The notes below the pieces were generated by a model. It did not search any database and was not told the DNA's origin. It worked only from the letters and a program-made list of their open reading frames with translations. The translations under genes were made by a program, and so were the position numbers. Positions 23,850 to 34,617 of a DNA stretch of 64,000 nt are shown in pieces (position 1 is the first letter of the stretch; each line of letters starts with the position of its first letter). Source of the stretch: Telopea speciosissima (taxonomy: Eukaryota; Streptophyta; Magnoliopsida; Proteales; Proteaceae); NCBI RefSeq assembly GCF_018873765.1, contig NC_057922.1, forward strand, positions 16,815,563-16,879,562, read 5' to 3'.

Positions 23850-25234
23850 TCTAAAGTTCCCTCACCCAGTCACCCATACGGTTGTGAGGTTCTTTTTACG
23901 GATGTTCGACATGTGTTAGAGAGAAATCCAACGGTTGTGAGGTGAAATACACTTCACGATGGTGATTCACAAACAACGAGTGACTCTCTCCCTCCTCTCT
24001 CTCCTCTCTCCACTCTTTCCTCAAAACCACTCTCTTCTCTCTCCTATCTCCACGTGAGAGTTGCAGTTTCATTGAGAAACTGCAAACATGGAGAGACGAC
24101 GACCACCACCACCACTTTATATTGCCACAGTCGAGAAGGAAAGCCATGCTAATAACTAATAGCAACCTACTAATACATGAAATTATTATTTATTCATACA
24201 AGTAAAACCAACAACCAGAAATGTTTTTTGAAAGAAAAAAAAAACACAAACACATATTGGAGTACCTGTAGTGGAGCGAGACTGATCGATCGTCACTCTT
24301 CTTCCGCTTGATCTATTAATCCTGCCTTCCTTCTAAACTTTTATAAGAGGATATGAATGATTCCACAGAATCGAAATTGGATGATTTCAAATCCAATAAA
24401 CAAGGAAAGCCCGTTAGTTAAGACATAATAAGATAATTATGGACGGAAGAGGATTAGTGAGGTGTTATTCGTCGCACCACATAAGAACTTGGGCAAATCC
24501 TTCTGCACACCTTTCAATTCCTTCCATATGCCCTACTTCACGTCATAACCCCTGATTTTCCCCAAATAATCATAGCAATACAAAACCCCATCAACAACAG
24601 CAGCTCTCCCCCTCCACCCCAAATCGAGCTCAGTCGGTACACTTCCGCCCAATTAGTAAATCTCAGGAATCCACCAAGCACCCTCCCATGACATAAATTT
24701 TCCCATTGAGAACATCAGCAGCGGCGAATTCCCTATCGGCACGCATTTTGGGACCGATTTCCCATCGACTGAATCGAGAATCGAAGATCCAAACGGTGGA
24801 GGATGGAATATCGTTTATGGAACCACCAAGGACGGATGGATGGAGAAAGAAGGAAGGATAACAGCCATCGGCTTCACCGGAGTTTCTCCAAGGCGCGCTC
24901 TTCGTTGATTTTTGGAAATAGTATAGAGAGAGGAGAGAGACGAGAGTGGGAAAGAGGAGACGTGAGAGTTGCAGTTTTATTGAGAAACTGCAAACGTGGA
25001 GAGAGGAGAGAGAATATATTGGTTTTGAGGATACAGTGGAGAGAGGAGAGAGAAGAGAGTGGTTTTGAGGAAAGAGTGGAGAGAGGAGAGAGAGAGAGTC
25101 ACTCGTTGTTTGGGAACCACCATCGTGAAGTGTATTTCACCTCACAACCGTTGATTTTCTCTCTGACACATGTCGAACATCCGTAAAGAGAACCTCACAA
25201 CCGTATGGGTGAGGGAACCTTAGAGGAAAAAAAT
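23850..25234. mobile_element. Pack-MULE with long terminal inverted repeats
   Basis: A 1.4-kb element whose ends are long inverted repeats: about 23850-24095 pairs with about 24955-25226. Shared landmarks are GTTCCCTCACCC, ACGGTTGTGAGGTT, ACGGATGTTCGACATGTGT and GAAATACACTTCACGATGGT. Arms of 250 bp or more are the mark of Mutator-like TIR elements. A 9-bp direct repeat with one mismatch (CCCTTTGCC at 23841-23849, CCCTTTGCT at 25235-25243) may be the target duplication; the right end then carries eight extra bases, so the exact edge is uncertain. No transposase is present. The centre holds a captured kelch gene fragment. A GA-rich tract inside each arm explains the long meaningless frames there. 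Confidence 0.8.
24456..24830 (-). pseudogene. Captured F-box/kelch-repeat gene fragment
   Basis: On the minus strand this reads as two neighbouring pieces of a plant F-box/kelch protein. The first has [20 protein letters not shown], then [20 protein letters not shown]. The second has [32 protein letters not shown] and GIWKELKGV. The stretch that normally joins them (about 50 residues) is missing, and frames are broken. It lies inside the MULE arms, so it was carried there. The F-box itself is absent. It cannot make a working substrate adaptor, though it could give antisense or small RNA against the source gene. Confidence 0.8.
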
Positions 25235-25243
25235 CCCTTTGCT

Positions 25244-26290
25244 AGTATTGTCGAACGAGTGCAATCCAAATTATCCAGGTGAAAGGATTCTATCATCTCT
25301 CCTACTGGTAAAGAGGTCTTCATAAGGCCGTGAGTACTAGTATCTCGCCTTATGCTATGTCGATGTTCTTATTACCTTCTAGTACTTGTTTGAACCTAAA
25401 TAAATTGATTCGGACGCTTTTGGTGGAAGGATAATAAGGATAAAAGGGTCTATTGGTGTATTTGAGAGTCTTTTTGTTTAAGCAAAAAGTTTGGGGTCTA
25501 TTGATGCAGCTCTATGGATTCATGTATTAATGGGTAATACTTCCCTAGATCTTCTTAGTAGGATTAATTGTACTTGGGCTTGGCGTACGCTCCTATATAT
25601 AAGGTAGGACTTCCATCACTGCTAGCTAAATGTAAGGCTGGTTTGAGGAATCGAGACGTTGTACTCTTGGTAAGAGCCAGGAAAATTATCTCCTCCAATT
25701 CCCTGTCCGGCTCAGTTTCCCAATTTCCCTAATAGGGGGGGGTGAACCCCACCCAGGCAGAGTGTTTGGGCAGGGGTAGGGTGGTCATTCCAGCCCCCTT
25801 GTTAGAGGAACTGGGGAACTGGGCCGGGCAGGGACTGCTTGCCTGTGATTTTGGCTCTTAATAAGCTTGAGTCATCACTTGGCTGGGCTACAAGGGATAT
25901 TGTTGATGACATTGATGTAATTTTCCAGTTTCTTTTTATTTACTTCACATATGTGCCGCTCAAATCTATTAAGATGACTAAAACACAGAAAGTAAAAGCT
26001 AGGGTTTGAAAACCACATATATGAAGTGTTTGACTACAAAACAAAGGTCAGTATATAGAATCTAGGAACACATACATGGAGTGTTTGGTTGCAATATTAG
26101 TATTCAAAATATAAAGGAAAATAATACATAACATATAACGAGAAACATGCAATGCGAACTCAAGCCGTAACCCTAAATGCAAACCTTCACCTATATACGT
26201 AAATGCATGAAACGTGAAAACAAAATCATGAAAATTTAATGGAATCAAAGAGAGAGGATGAAAACCCTAGTTCCTATGATGAATATGACA
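25244..26290. other. Intergenic with one GC-rich MITE-like repeat
   Basis: At about 25690-25850 an inverted-repeat element pairs CCCTGTCCGGCTCAGTTTCC with GGGGAACTGGGCCGGGCAGG and holds the core GGGTGGTCATTCCAGCCCCC of the GC-rich MITE family. A TATATATAAG box near 25600 sits in text that could be an old LTR (about 25450-25680), but no partner exists. No gene is seen. Confidence 0.45.
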
Positions 26291-26306
26291 AAATAAAAAT
26301 GGTAAT

Positions 26307-26533
26307 TTTTTTTTTTTTGGACTATCCTATACAAGGGCCCATAGGCCAACTACAAGCTAAAGGAAAGGCTAAGACAAGCCCACAATCTACAACTAGGGGG
26401 GGAGGGGGGAGGGGGAGAAAGGTGCCTTTTTTTGGCACAATATGCAATCCAGGAGAATCAATCCCTTGACCTCCTAGGGGGACATGCACCAACTTGCAAT
26501 GCCACCAACCAACTGAGCTAACAGTTGTTTGCG
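26307..26533 (-). mobile_element. tRNA-derived SINE
   Basis: On the minus strand it starts with a tRNA-like A box (TTAGCTCAGTTGGTTGG) and a B-box-like GGGATTGATTCTCC, and ends in an A-tail seen here as the T-run at 26307-26318. The flanks AAATAAAAATGGTAAT (26291-26306) and AAATAAACATGGCAAT (26534-26549) match at 14 of 16 bases, consistent with an older target duplication. Confidence 0.75.
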
Positions 26534-26549
26534 AAATAAACATGGCAAT

Positions 26550-27650
26550 TTGTGTACAATAAAATATGACAAAATTATACTCTGGGACTAAAACAAGCCT
26601 AAAAAATCCAAAAAATCCATAAAAATAAGGGGGGAAACATTGTGAAGCTAAAGTCAGGGTAAAAACATGGAGAAAACAAAAAAAAACATGGATTTAAATC
26701 AAAACCCTAGAAAGCTGACAAAACCTATTCTAACTGTGAAAATCATAAAAATTCACATAAACACATATAAAACAATGTAAACTTGTAACCTATGATGCAA
26801 AAGACACTCAAACTTGCATGTGAAATAAAACAAGATGAAAAGACCTAGAACTAAATTAAAGAAAACATGGATGAAATCAATGGATGATATATGAAAACCT
26901 ATGCTATATGTATGCATGGAATCATAGAAACATATGACCATAAGATAGAACATATAAACACTATTAATCCATAGGTGATAATCATTACCTGATAAAATTA
27001 AACATCAGGGAAATCAAGGATTATAAGAATCATCATGAGATTGAGAGAACACATACCATAGACAATAGCATTCAACATACCATGCAAGAGTCTATCTTAT
27101 AGATGCAAAAAGAAGAAAAAAGAGGATGTATGCTAAGCGCCACTTTGGTATCATTTTTTATTTTCATTTTTCATGTGTTTGGTATCACTTTTAAAACTTA
27201 TTTTTATTTAAAATAGATGAAAGCACCCCCAAAATGATATTAGAGTCGGGAGTCTATATGGATTATGGCCAAAATCTATTTTCCCTTCATTTGAACAACT
27301 AAAATAATTTTTATCAAAATTGAACAACTAAAAGAATTTACATCATGGGGTCATCACGAAAAGTGGAAGAAGGGAACATGACCTAAAAATGGAATATGCA
27401 AAACCTAGTCTAGGAATGCAAAAAAAAAAGAAAATGGAGGAAATGTCATGCATGATCATGAAACCAGCAATAAACAAACTACATACTAAAAAAATTAACC
27501 AAATACCGAAACACAGGTGCATGCTCACTATGTAGGGAGGCAATGGTGGTGGGATATGTATGATTATAATTGGTTATAATTGAAATTTTGAATAATAGTA
27601 TCTCAAACATAATTTATCAATAGTCAGGTATCCAATTTTAATTTTTTTTT
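26550..27650. other. Intergenic, AT-rich, no gene seen
   Basis: Long A-rich stretches without family-like frames. A fragment near 27140-27190 (CACTTTGGTATCATTTT, then TGTTTGGTATCACTTTT) may be a degraded MITE end. Confidence 0.4.
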
Positions 27651-27917
27651 GGATTGATGTTCTGCATTGCGTAGCCTACACCCAAACACATGGGTCTGCC
27701 ATTCAAGGGGGTAGGATGATCATCGTTATTCTCTCCTATTACAGCACGGTGCTGTGGCATCATGCGGTGCTGCAGAGGCCATGTGACATAGTAGGCCCAC
27801 ATGGTACACATAACCTCTGCAGCTGCCGCACGATGCAATACTTGCTGTAACAGAAGATAAAAAATCATTTTGTCCACCCCTATGTGTCTGAGCTCTGGAC
27901 ACATAGAACATTGGGCC
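27651..27917. mobile_element. GC-rich MITE, larger copy
   Basis: A 267-bp element with ends GGATTGATGTTCTGCATTGC and CATAGAACATTGGGCC. Inner segments ACACATGGGTCTGCC and CACATAGGGGTG resemble the copies at 2909 and 37661. Flanking T-runs could be the duplication but are not informative. A palindromic GCAGCTGC-centred insert enlarges it. Confidence 0.55.
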
Positions 27918-28239
27918 TTTTTTCGTTTTTTTTTTTTATGCAAGGGCGGCACTTTTAGTGGTTCTTGGAAAAGAGAAGAAAAGCACCAACACGTGTTCAC
28001 CGCCTTGTTTGTTCGGTATTAAATAAAGACAAGTGCTCTCTTTCCTTGCAAGAGAAAGGAAGGAAAAGGGTTGAAGCTTCTTGTAGTAAACTGACAGAAA
28101 TTAGAACTCATCTATTGGAATGGCTCGTAACTTGAGCTGGCCATGGGCTAAGCTGGAGGAGATGGAGATATTTTATTTTACTTCCTCCTCATGATGTAGG
28201 AACTTTCTCCACCACAGAAATGCTGAACCCAAATTCAGA

Positions 28240-28259
28240 GCAGAGACAGAAAGAGATAT

Positions 28260-28290
<31 letters not shown>

Positions 28291-29170
28291 GAGGAAAATT
28301 CTTGTTCTTGTGGTGCTGGTGCTAGCTGCTGAAGTTCCGTCCACCATTAGAATTTTGCTCACATCAAATTCAAACAGAACACTTTTTCCTTTTAGATACC
28401 CTATTTCAAGCTGAGTGCAGACTGCCTCTTCTCTTCATTTGGGTTTCTGTGATACTGTTCTGCAACAACCATCTCTCTCTCTCTCTCTCACCCAGTACAC
28501 AATATTGGTTGATCCAACACTTTCCAGAATCACCAACCCTAAATTGTAAACTAGTAAGTTATTCTTCTGTGTTTGTTATGGTTTTGTTCATTCAGAGATA
28601 GAATCTTGTACAGAGAGGAAGACTGGTAATGTGATATGACCCTTCCATTTCAAGAATGCTATGCCAATGTTATAGGATTCTTGATGAGAGTCTGTAGTGT
28701 AAACACCTTGTGTTATTCATCTGTGACTGGGCTTTTCTTTTTTTTCTTTTTTTTGGGTGGGGGGGTGGGGGGAGGGGATTGAAGCTTGGGTATTACTCTA
28801 TGGTTGATGTAAAAGTTACATAACTAAAATTAGAGTCTCAAGCCCCTTTTTATTTTTATGCAGAGTTGGGGAGGTTTTCCTGGAGATTTTGCTTTAGGGG
28901 TTCTGCAGAAAATCACATGTATCTTGAGATAATTTTCCGGCTATATTGTCGGTGAGCAGACTTGCTTCACATTAATCTCTCTCTCTCTGATCTGTCCACC
29001 AATGGAAGGGCTCAGATAAATTGCATTTTTATTTGCACCTGAGTGGTTTGCTTTATAAGACTGAAAATTTATTTTTCTTACAATTTTAATTATTTATATT
29101 TTAGCCTTTCTTGTCCACAGGCATTCTGAATCGCAAGTCAGATAAGGACGGATACTAAAAGCAATAAAAA
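28240..29170 (+). promoter_or_regulatory. Leader region of the TPR gene with a likely 5' UTR intron
   Basis: GA-rich (28255-28292) and CT-rich (28470-28490) tracts precede the gene, as in many plant 5' UTRs. A pyrimidine-rich stretch ending TATATTTTAG near 29104, and a second acceptor-like TTGTCCACAG at 29112-29121, suggest that an intron in the 5' UTR ends shortly before the start codon. The donor is not certain. Confidence 0.4.
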
Positions 29171-31985
29171 ATGCTGCTAAGGAGCTCTTCAACACCCGTT
29201 CTTGGATCCCTGCTCTCCTCTTTCTCCGACTCTCCAAACAGGGAATTTGAGAATAGCTGCAGCAAAAACAACAAACACCCATCGAGCTCTGATCATAATC
29301 TCAAAAAGTTCTCGTTTTGTCCTGGTGGGAACTCCCACTTCAGCAGCTTCTCCTGCAACTCATCTCCAATCTCTCTCTCTGTTGTGGGTTTCTCTGACTT
29401 CGACCCCGAACCCAGTATTGCCGTCTCAAGAGGCTGCCGAAGGACCCGATCGGAAGGCAACTTAGAAGCACTTGCAGCCGCGTCGTGCGATATCGACGAT
29501 TTCAATACTGCGAAGCCACTGACGAGACGATCTAGAAGACCAAGTATGTCAGTTTTGGAGACAATCCCAAGTTTCTCGATTTACAATAAGAGAGACGGGT
29601 ATGAAGACGAACAAGAGAATGAAGAAGAAGAAGAAGAATTGGGTGAGAGAGATGGGTTGTTGGGGAGGTCAGTCACAATCGGAGACTCTATCCTGTCTGT
29701 GGGAAGTGGTGGATTCAGCTTTGCAAAGAACAAGAACATGGGTTTGATTATGGAGGAAGAGCTTAGCTCAGGTGTGGAAGAGGCAAAGGAGTCTAGGAGC
29801 CCACCTCTCTATCTTGCGAGAGGGATTGGAATTGATGTGGGTGGTCTTGGTGGTGGTGCTGGCGGCGGCAGGGGCGGTGGTAGGAATGGTTTTAGTCCTG
29901 ATGGATTCTGTGAGGGCGGTGGCCCAGAGGGACCCCAAATTGAGGAGTATTATAAGCGGATGGTTGAAGAAAATCCTTGCAACCCTTTATTCCTAAGGAA
30001 TTATGCTCAGTTTCTGAATCAGGTTAGATTTATTAATCATCTTCTCTGCCCTTATTCCCTGAATTTTATGTTACTTGTCAATTATCATTTGCACTTGATG
30101 AAATAGTTCTGTTAGTATATAACGGATATATATTTATCATCTAAGGCACCAACCCCCAATATTTTGCATATTGAGCGACAGCGCAGTCTGTGTGATCTGA
30201 GCATTATTGAAGTCCTCACAGCTGAGCTTCTTTTTGCGGGACTGTCAATGAAGTTGTTGGATAGTTTCAATTTTCCAATTGAATGTTCTGCAGATTTTCG
30301 AGGAAGTGGTCATTAGCTTCCAATATGCCACCACTTTTAGTTTTATCATAGGAGCACTTCATAATTCATAGGTTCCTCTCATAGTGGATTTTGTATTTTG
30401 TATCTCTGTGTTTGGCATTTCAATTTGGTTTATCATGAAAACATGGCTAATCGTCAAACAAGCCATAGATAGCATGTTTGCTAATGGATTTATTGTATAA
30501 CACCTGATAGCACGTAGCCGTCGAAGGGACTTCTCTCCATTTTGGTAGATAACCAGCGGTGGGTCTCCTTATGTTAGTGCTCAAGGTGCTTATGGTGCAT
30601 AGACCTGTAATTCACAGGAGTGAGTATCCATAGATTCTATTCTCCAAAAGCCTCTGGATTTTAATTCAAGAGGTGGCCTTCAAGTTCAATGGACATCCAG
30701 TCATCATTGGTGCGTGTGAACCAAAGACTGTCTCACAAACCTCTTAATAATATGCTTTGATCTCTGTGCGTCTGTTCTGGTGGTATGTATCTATCTTATT
30801 AGGCTTCTACCAAAAAAAAAAGTATCTATCTTACTAGGCAGATTCATCCATCCCCTAGTTGGATTAATACCTTCTTTTGTCATTCTCCTGCTATGAAAGC
30901 ATAAAATCTTGTTATCATTTGGAGAGATGTCAAGTTTGCAGTCTGAATATTCTTGATTAAATGCGGATGATTACCCATTGTTGACAACAAGAAAGAGGGG
31001 TCGTCCTCTTGGGAAGGGGGGGTATGTCCTCAGCCAAAAAACTGACTTGATAGCATATAATCTGCTTTGTGCTTTTACATTTCTGTGGTGGTCGATTAGG
31101 CAAGACAGATGGGTTCATTGAATCAGTTCCAATCATTTGGAGCTGCTTGGTAAATCTTAACCACAGTAAATATCTGCAGGGCACATGTTAGAAGTAGGGA
31201 AACAATGATCATTCCTTTAACATGGAAGGTGTCACCTATAATTGAAAAAAAAATTTGAAGAGGGTGTTGTATCATTAGGCAAGAAAAGTACAAGCTTAAT
31301 GCAGGCAGAGAGGAGTATGAAAAATCTCCAGAGGCTGAGTTGTATGTCTCAACTCCATAAATTGTGTTTCCAGCACATGGTAGAAGCAAGGAAGGCGTTA
31401 TACGTTAGGCTAACTGAGATGAAATTGGGTAGAAGCGAGGTTCAAACAAGCAGAGAGATAGCAGTGTCTCTTTCTTAATTTCCTTTAATAATGGTTAGAA
31501 CTGAAGTTAATTGAGATCTTGTCATATCTTACAGTTAAACCAATACTCCCTATTCTTGCTTTCTGAAGTACTTCCTTGTTATTCAACAGTGTAAAGGAGA
31601 TCTGCGAGGGGCTGAGGAGTACTACTCGCGCTCCATACTAGTAGATCCAACAGATGGGGAAATCATGTCACAGTATGCTAAATTATTGTGGGAGCTCTAC
31701 CATGACCGTGACAGAGCTATGAGCTACTTCGAACGTGCAGTTCAAGCTGCACCTGGAGATAGGTTAGTATTTTTTTAGATTCATATCTACATGACAAAGC
31801 ATGTAATGTAACTTACTAGAATTTAAAAAAGAAAACTCACTTCCTTTCTTCTTGGCAGCCATGTCCTTGCAGCATATGCTAGCTTCTTGTGGGACACAGA
31901 GGACGAGGACGAAGGTAGCCAGTCACAGGATCTTGCTGGTGCACCAGCTTACCTTATGGGAGCAGTGGCCTCCGTCAGTGTGTGA
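29171..31985 (+). CDS. TPR-like superfamily protein, three exons, complete
   Basis: Exons are 29171-30022, 31590-31762 and 31859-31985, with GT-AG introns and matching phases, giving 1152 bp and 383 aa. Residues 1-255 are Ser- and Gly-rich with an acidic patch (ENEEEEEELGERDG) and a Gly run (GGLGGGAGGGRGGG). Residues 256-360 form tandem TPR-like helices (IEEYYKRMVEENPCNPLFLR, then GDLRGAEEYYSRSILVDPTD, then DRAMSYFERAVQAAPGDSHV), followed by an acidic tail (DTEDEDEG). This is a plant family of small TPR proteins whose partners are not known; TPRs usually bind other proteins. The exon 2 and 3 joins restore the unbroken helix phrase AQFLNQ-CKGDLRG and APGDSHVLAAYASFLW. Intron 1 (1.57 kb) contains a tiny retro-insertion stub. 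Confidence 0.92.
30787..30839 (+). mobile_element. Ultra-short retro-insertion stub in a TPR intron
   Basis: GTATCTATCTTATTAGGC (30787-30804) and GTATCTATCTTACTAGGC (30822-30839), 17 of 18 bases identical, flank 17 bases: TTCTACC plus ten A. The 5'-truncated LINE at 50726-52246 ends TTCTACCCCC plus A-run, so the insert looks like the last few bases of such an element. Confidence 0.75.
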
Positions 31986-33439
31986 TTGTGGCATCCATTG
32001 CTAGAGAGATGCTAAAGCTCTGTTAAAATTACAATGTTGGAAATGTCAAATCCATGCTTTCAGTAGCTATTCTAACTGCACTAAACTTTTACTTAAATTT
32101 GATGCAGTAATAAGATCAATTCCTTTTCCTGTATTTTAAGTTATGTCTTAGTTATGTGAAATAAGGCATGGCTAACAGTATATGCCGTGGAATGAAAGGT
32201 GATATTTTGGAATAAAAAAAAAAGTATTCTCTCTGCAATTTGAAATTGCAATTCTGTGGATGCATTTGGCTTGGGACTTTGTAATTTCTTGGGACTCAGT
32301 TTGATTGCAAGGGAAATAAAGTGAAGGTAAGTGAAATCAAATCAAATAGTTTACACATCTTGATAACAAAACTTTCATTTTTTCTTTTTAAAACTTATTT
32401 CACTTCCCTAAACCAAACGAAGTCTAGGAGGGTGGAAGGGTTCTTTTTACCTCCCCCTTTTTCTTTTCAAGGTGGTGGAAGGGTTTACATTTTCATTGAA
32501 AGTATACAACAGATGCACTTGGTGGGCTAAAAATCAACTTGGTGAGATAGATTGACCAACAGATGGACACAAGAGTATACCCAACAATCTTGTAGATAGA
32601 AACTGGGCATTTCAAGAACTATGGGCCAATTGTTCAAGGCCAGTTCTAACTGTGCTCTGATAGGTTTGGTTTGTCATTTCAGTGCCAAATATGCAAGGGT
32701 TTTGGCAAAAGGATTTCAGAACGAGAAATCAGATCTCTGGCCACAGAGGTAAAAGAAATAAAGCACCTGTTTTTCCCTTAAATTCTTGCTTTGGGATCCT
32801 TAATTGGTATATTTCCTTCCTATACTATAGCACCCGGTAAGGACTACCCCAACTTGTGACTGAATCTTTCCTGGTAAGGACTACCCATTAAGGACTTATG
32901 CCCTTCATCAGTTTCTCCTTCAGAAACCATATACATAATTGAAAACTACTCGCTGTGTACATCCTTCCAGGCTTACTAAATTACACAGTTATTTGCTTAT
33001 GCAGAAGAGCATATTGCAGCAGTTCAAGATCCATATGTGCCCTCTACTGAAGGCTCTTGCTGCTTATATTTTCTACACGATCACTGGAAGCAGTATCTCA
33101 GAAGCTTTTTCATTCTTATAATGACTTCTCTCCACACACCCCCCCCCCCCCTCCCCCTCCGTCTCTTTCTCATAATTTTTTAGTTGGTAGGGTACCTTGA
33201 ACTTGTAATGTTTCCCTCATTCGATCTTTTTATGTTGAGAAAAGTAATACAACCCCGAAAAAAATTCCAACTGATTTAAAAAATTGAAGTAAAACATATG
33301 CCACAAAAAACAGTGCTGCTTACTCCTGACACCTCATCTAGTCAAAGTGAGAATCCACAAGAACACAAATATATATATTTTTTCTTACCCATGACACGAA
33401 AATTTTACTACCAGAAAAACCTTTCCCGCTGCTGGAAAA
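31986..33439. other. Space between convergent TPR and G3BP-like genes
   Basis: It holds the 3' UTRs of both genes. A possible degraded MITE lies at about 32260-32430 (CATTTGGCTTGGGACTT against AAACCAAACGAAG). A C-run sits at 33139-33152. No further gene is seen. Confidence 0.45.
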
Positions 33440-34583
33440 TTAATAAGTGGCTGGCTCTATTGGGTTCTGCCCATTTCTTGATACTTGGTGTGCCAATGCC
33501 CCTCTGTCTGGTCTTGGACCTCGCTGATGGAAACCATTACCTCGAGGACTGTTGTCATAGTCCCTCTCAGCACCATCTTGGCCACTTCCCCAGCCAAAAT
33601 TCCGACCACCAAAACGCCCCCTTGGGGCCTCTGTCTGATGGCTGTTCCGCTCTCTTCCCCTTCCTGTTCAAAACAATTCAGAAACCAGTAGAATGTTAAA
33701 GAGCATTGGTCATATCTGAATATAAATGCCAATGAATGAAATATGTTCTAAAATTAAACTGCACTAAGACCTTAGAGAGGTTCCATAAAATAGAACTAGC
33801 GCTCCTCACCTGAAAACTAATGCCACTTTAATAATATCTGAATATAAAGCTTACATATTTTCGAGGGTTAAATCTGACATATAGTCAATATATACCTAGG
33901 AAGCAATTATCACTCCAAGGCAGCTAACAATTCCAAGTAGAAGATAACAAGCCTGCAGAAAAGAATTGAAGGGTGACTAGAGGAACTACTCATTGACTGT
34001 AGGTCATGGAAAAGAGTGGACAGCAACCACACAATTAGGTACATGGCTAAAATGGCCAGGGATTTGAAGTAGTTTGAACTTTGAACTGTCTCAGTTGGAT
34101 TCTTTTGTCTTAAAGGGGGGGGGGGGGGGGTGTTGTGTGTTGGAAATACATTGGCATTGATAACCAGAACTGCAAAGAAATGGAACACATTCAACACCAG
34201 GAAGTTTCCTTGAGCAGCTAATTTACGTTAAACAGTACATTTAAAAACATATCAAATTTTCTCCTGGCAACTGGTACATTTTAGGTGCTACACATATTTT
34301 CAGAGGGTTGTCACAGAGAGGTTCCCAGCCACAGGGAATAAACACCCCCAAACACCCCCCCCCCCACACAAAAGAAAAAAAGAAAAAAAAATTTCTTTGA
34401 TGCTAATACTCCATCCCATCATTATAATAACGTGAATACCAAAAAGCAGCATTTCCCAGGTAGAACCAATGGCAGCCTAACCATGTTTAGCGGAGGCACA
34501 TTTTCATAAGCCCCAACTAAAAACACGTGATGAGATCAAAAGAACTTCAGAGGATTAAGCCATGAATGCCGTATCTTAAAATA

Positions 34584-34617
<34 letters not shown>

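Noticed and set aside
24803-25186. A 127-codon plus-strand frame rich in Arg and Glu.
   Set aside because: It reads through the GA-rich inverted arm of the MULE; the codon content is set by GGAGAGAGGAGAGA repeats.
29202-29465. Overlapping plus- and minus-strand frames inside the TPR gene, including 29293-29505.
   Set aside because: They are shadow frames of the Ser-rich first exon, whose frame continues correctly into exons 2 and 3.
33457-33732. A 91-codon minus-strand frame at the G3BP-like 3' end.
   Set aside because: It is a different frame from the true last exon; the spliced frame gives the expected Arg/Gly-rich tail and stop at 33440.
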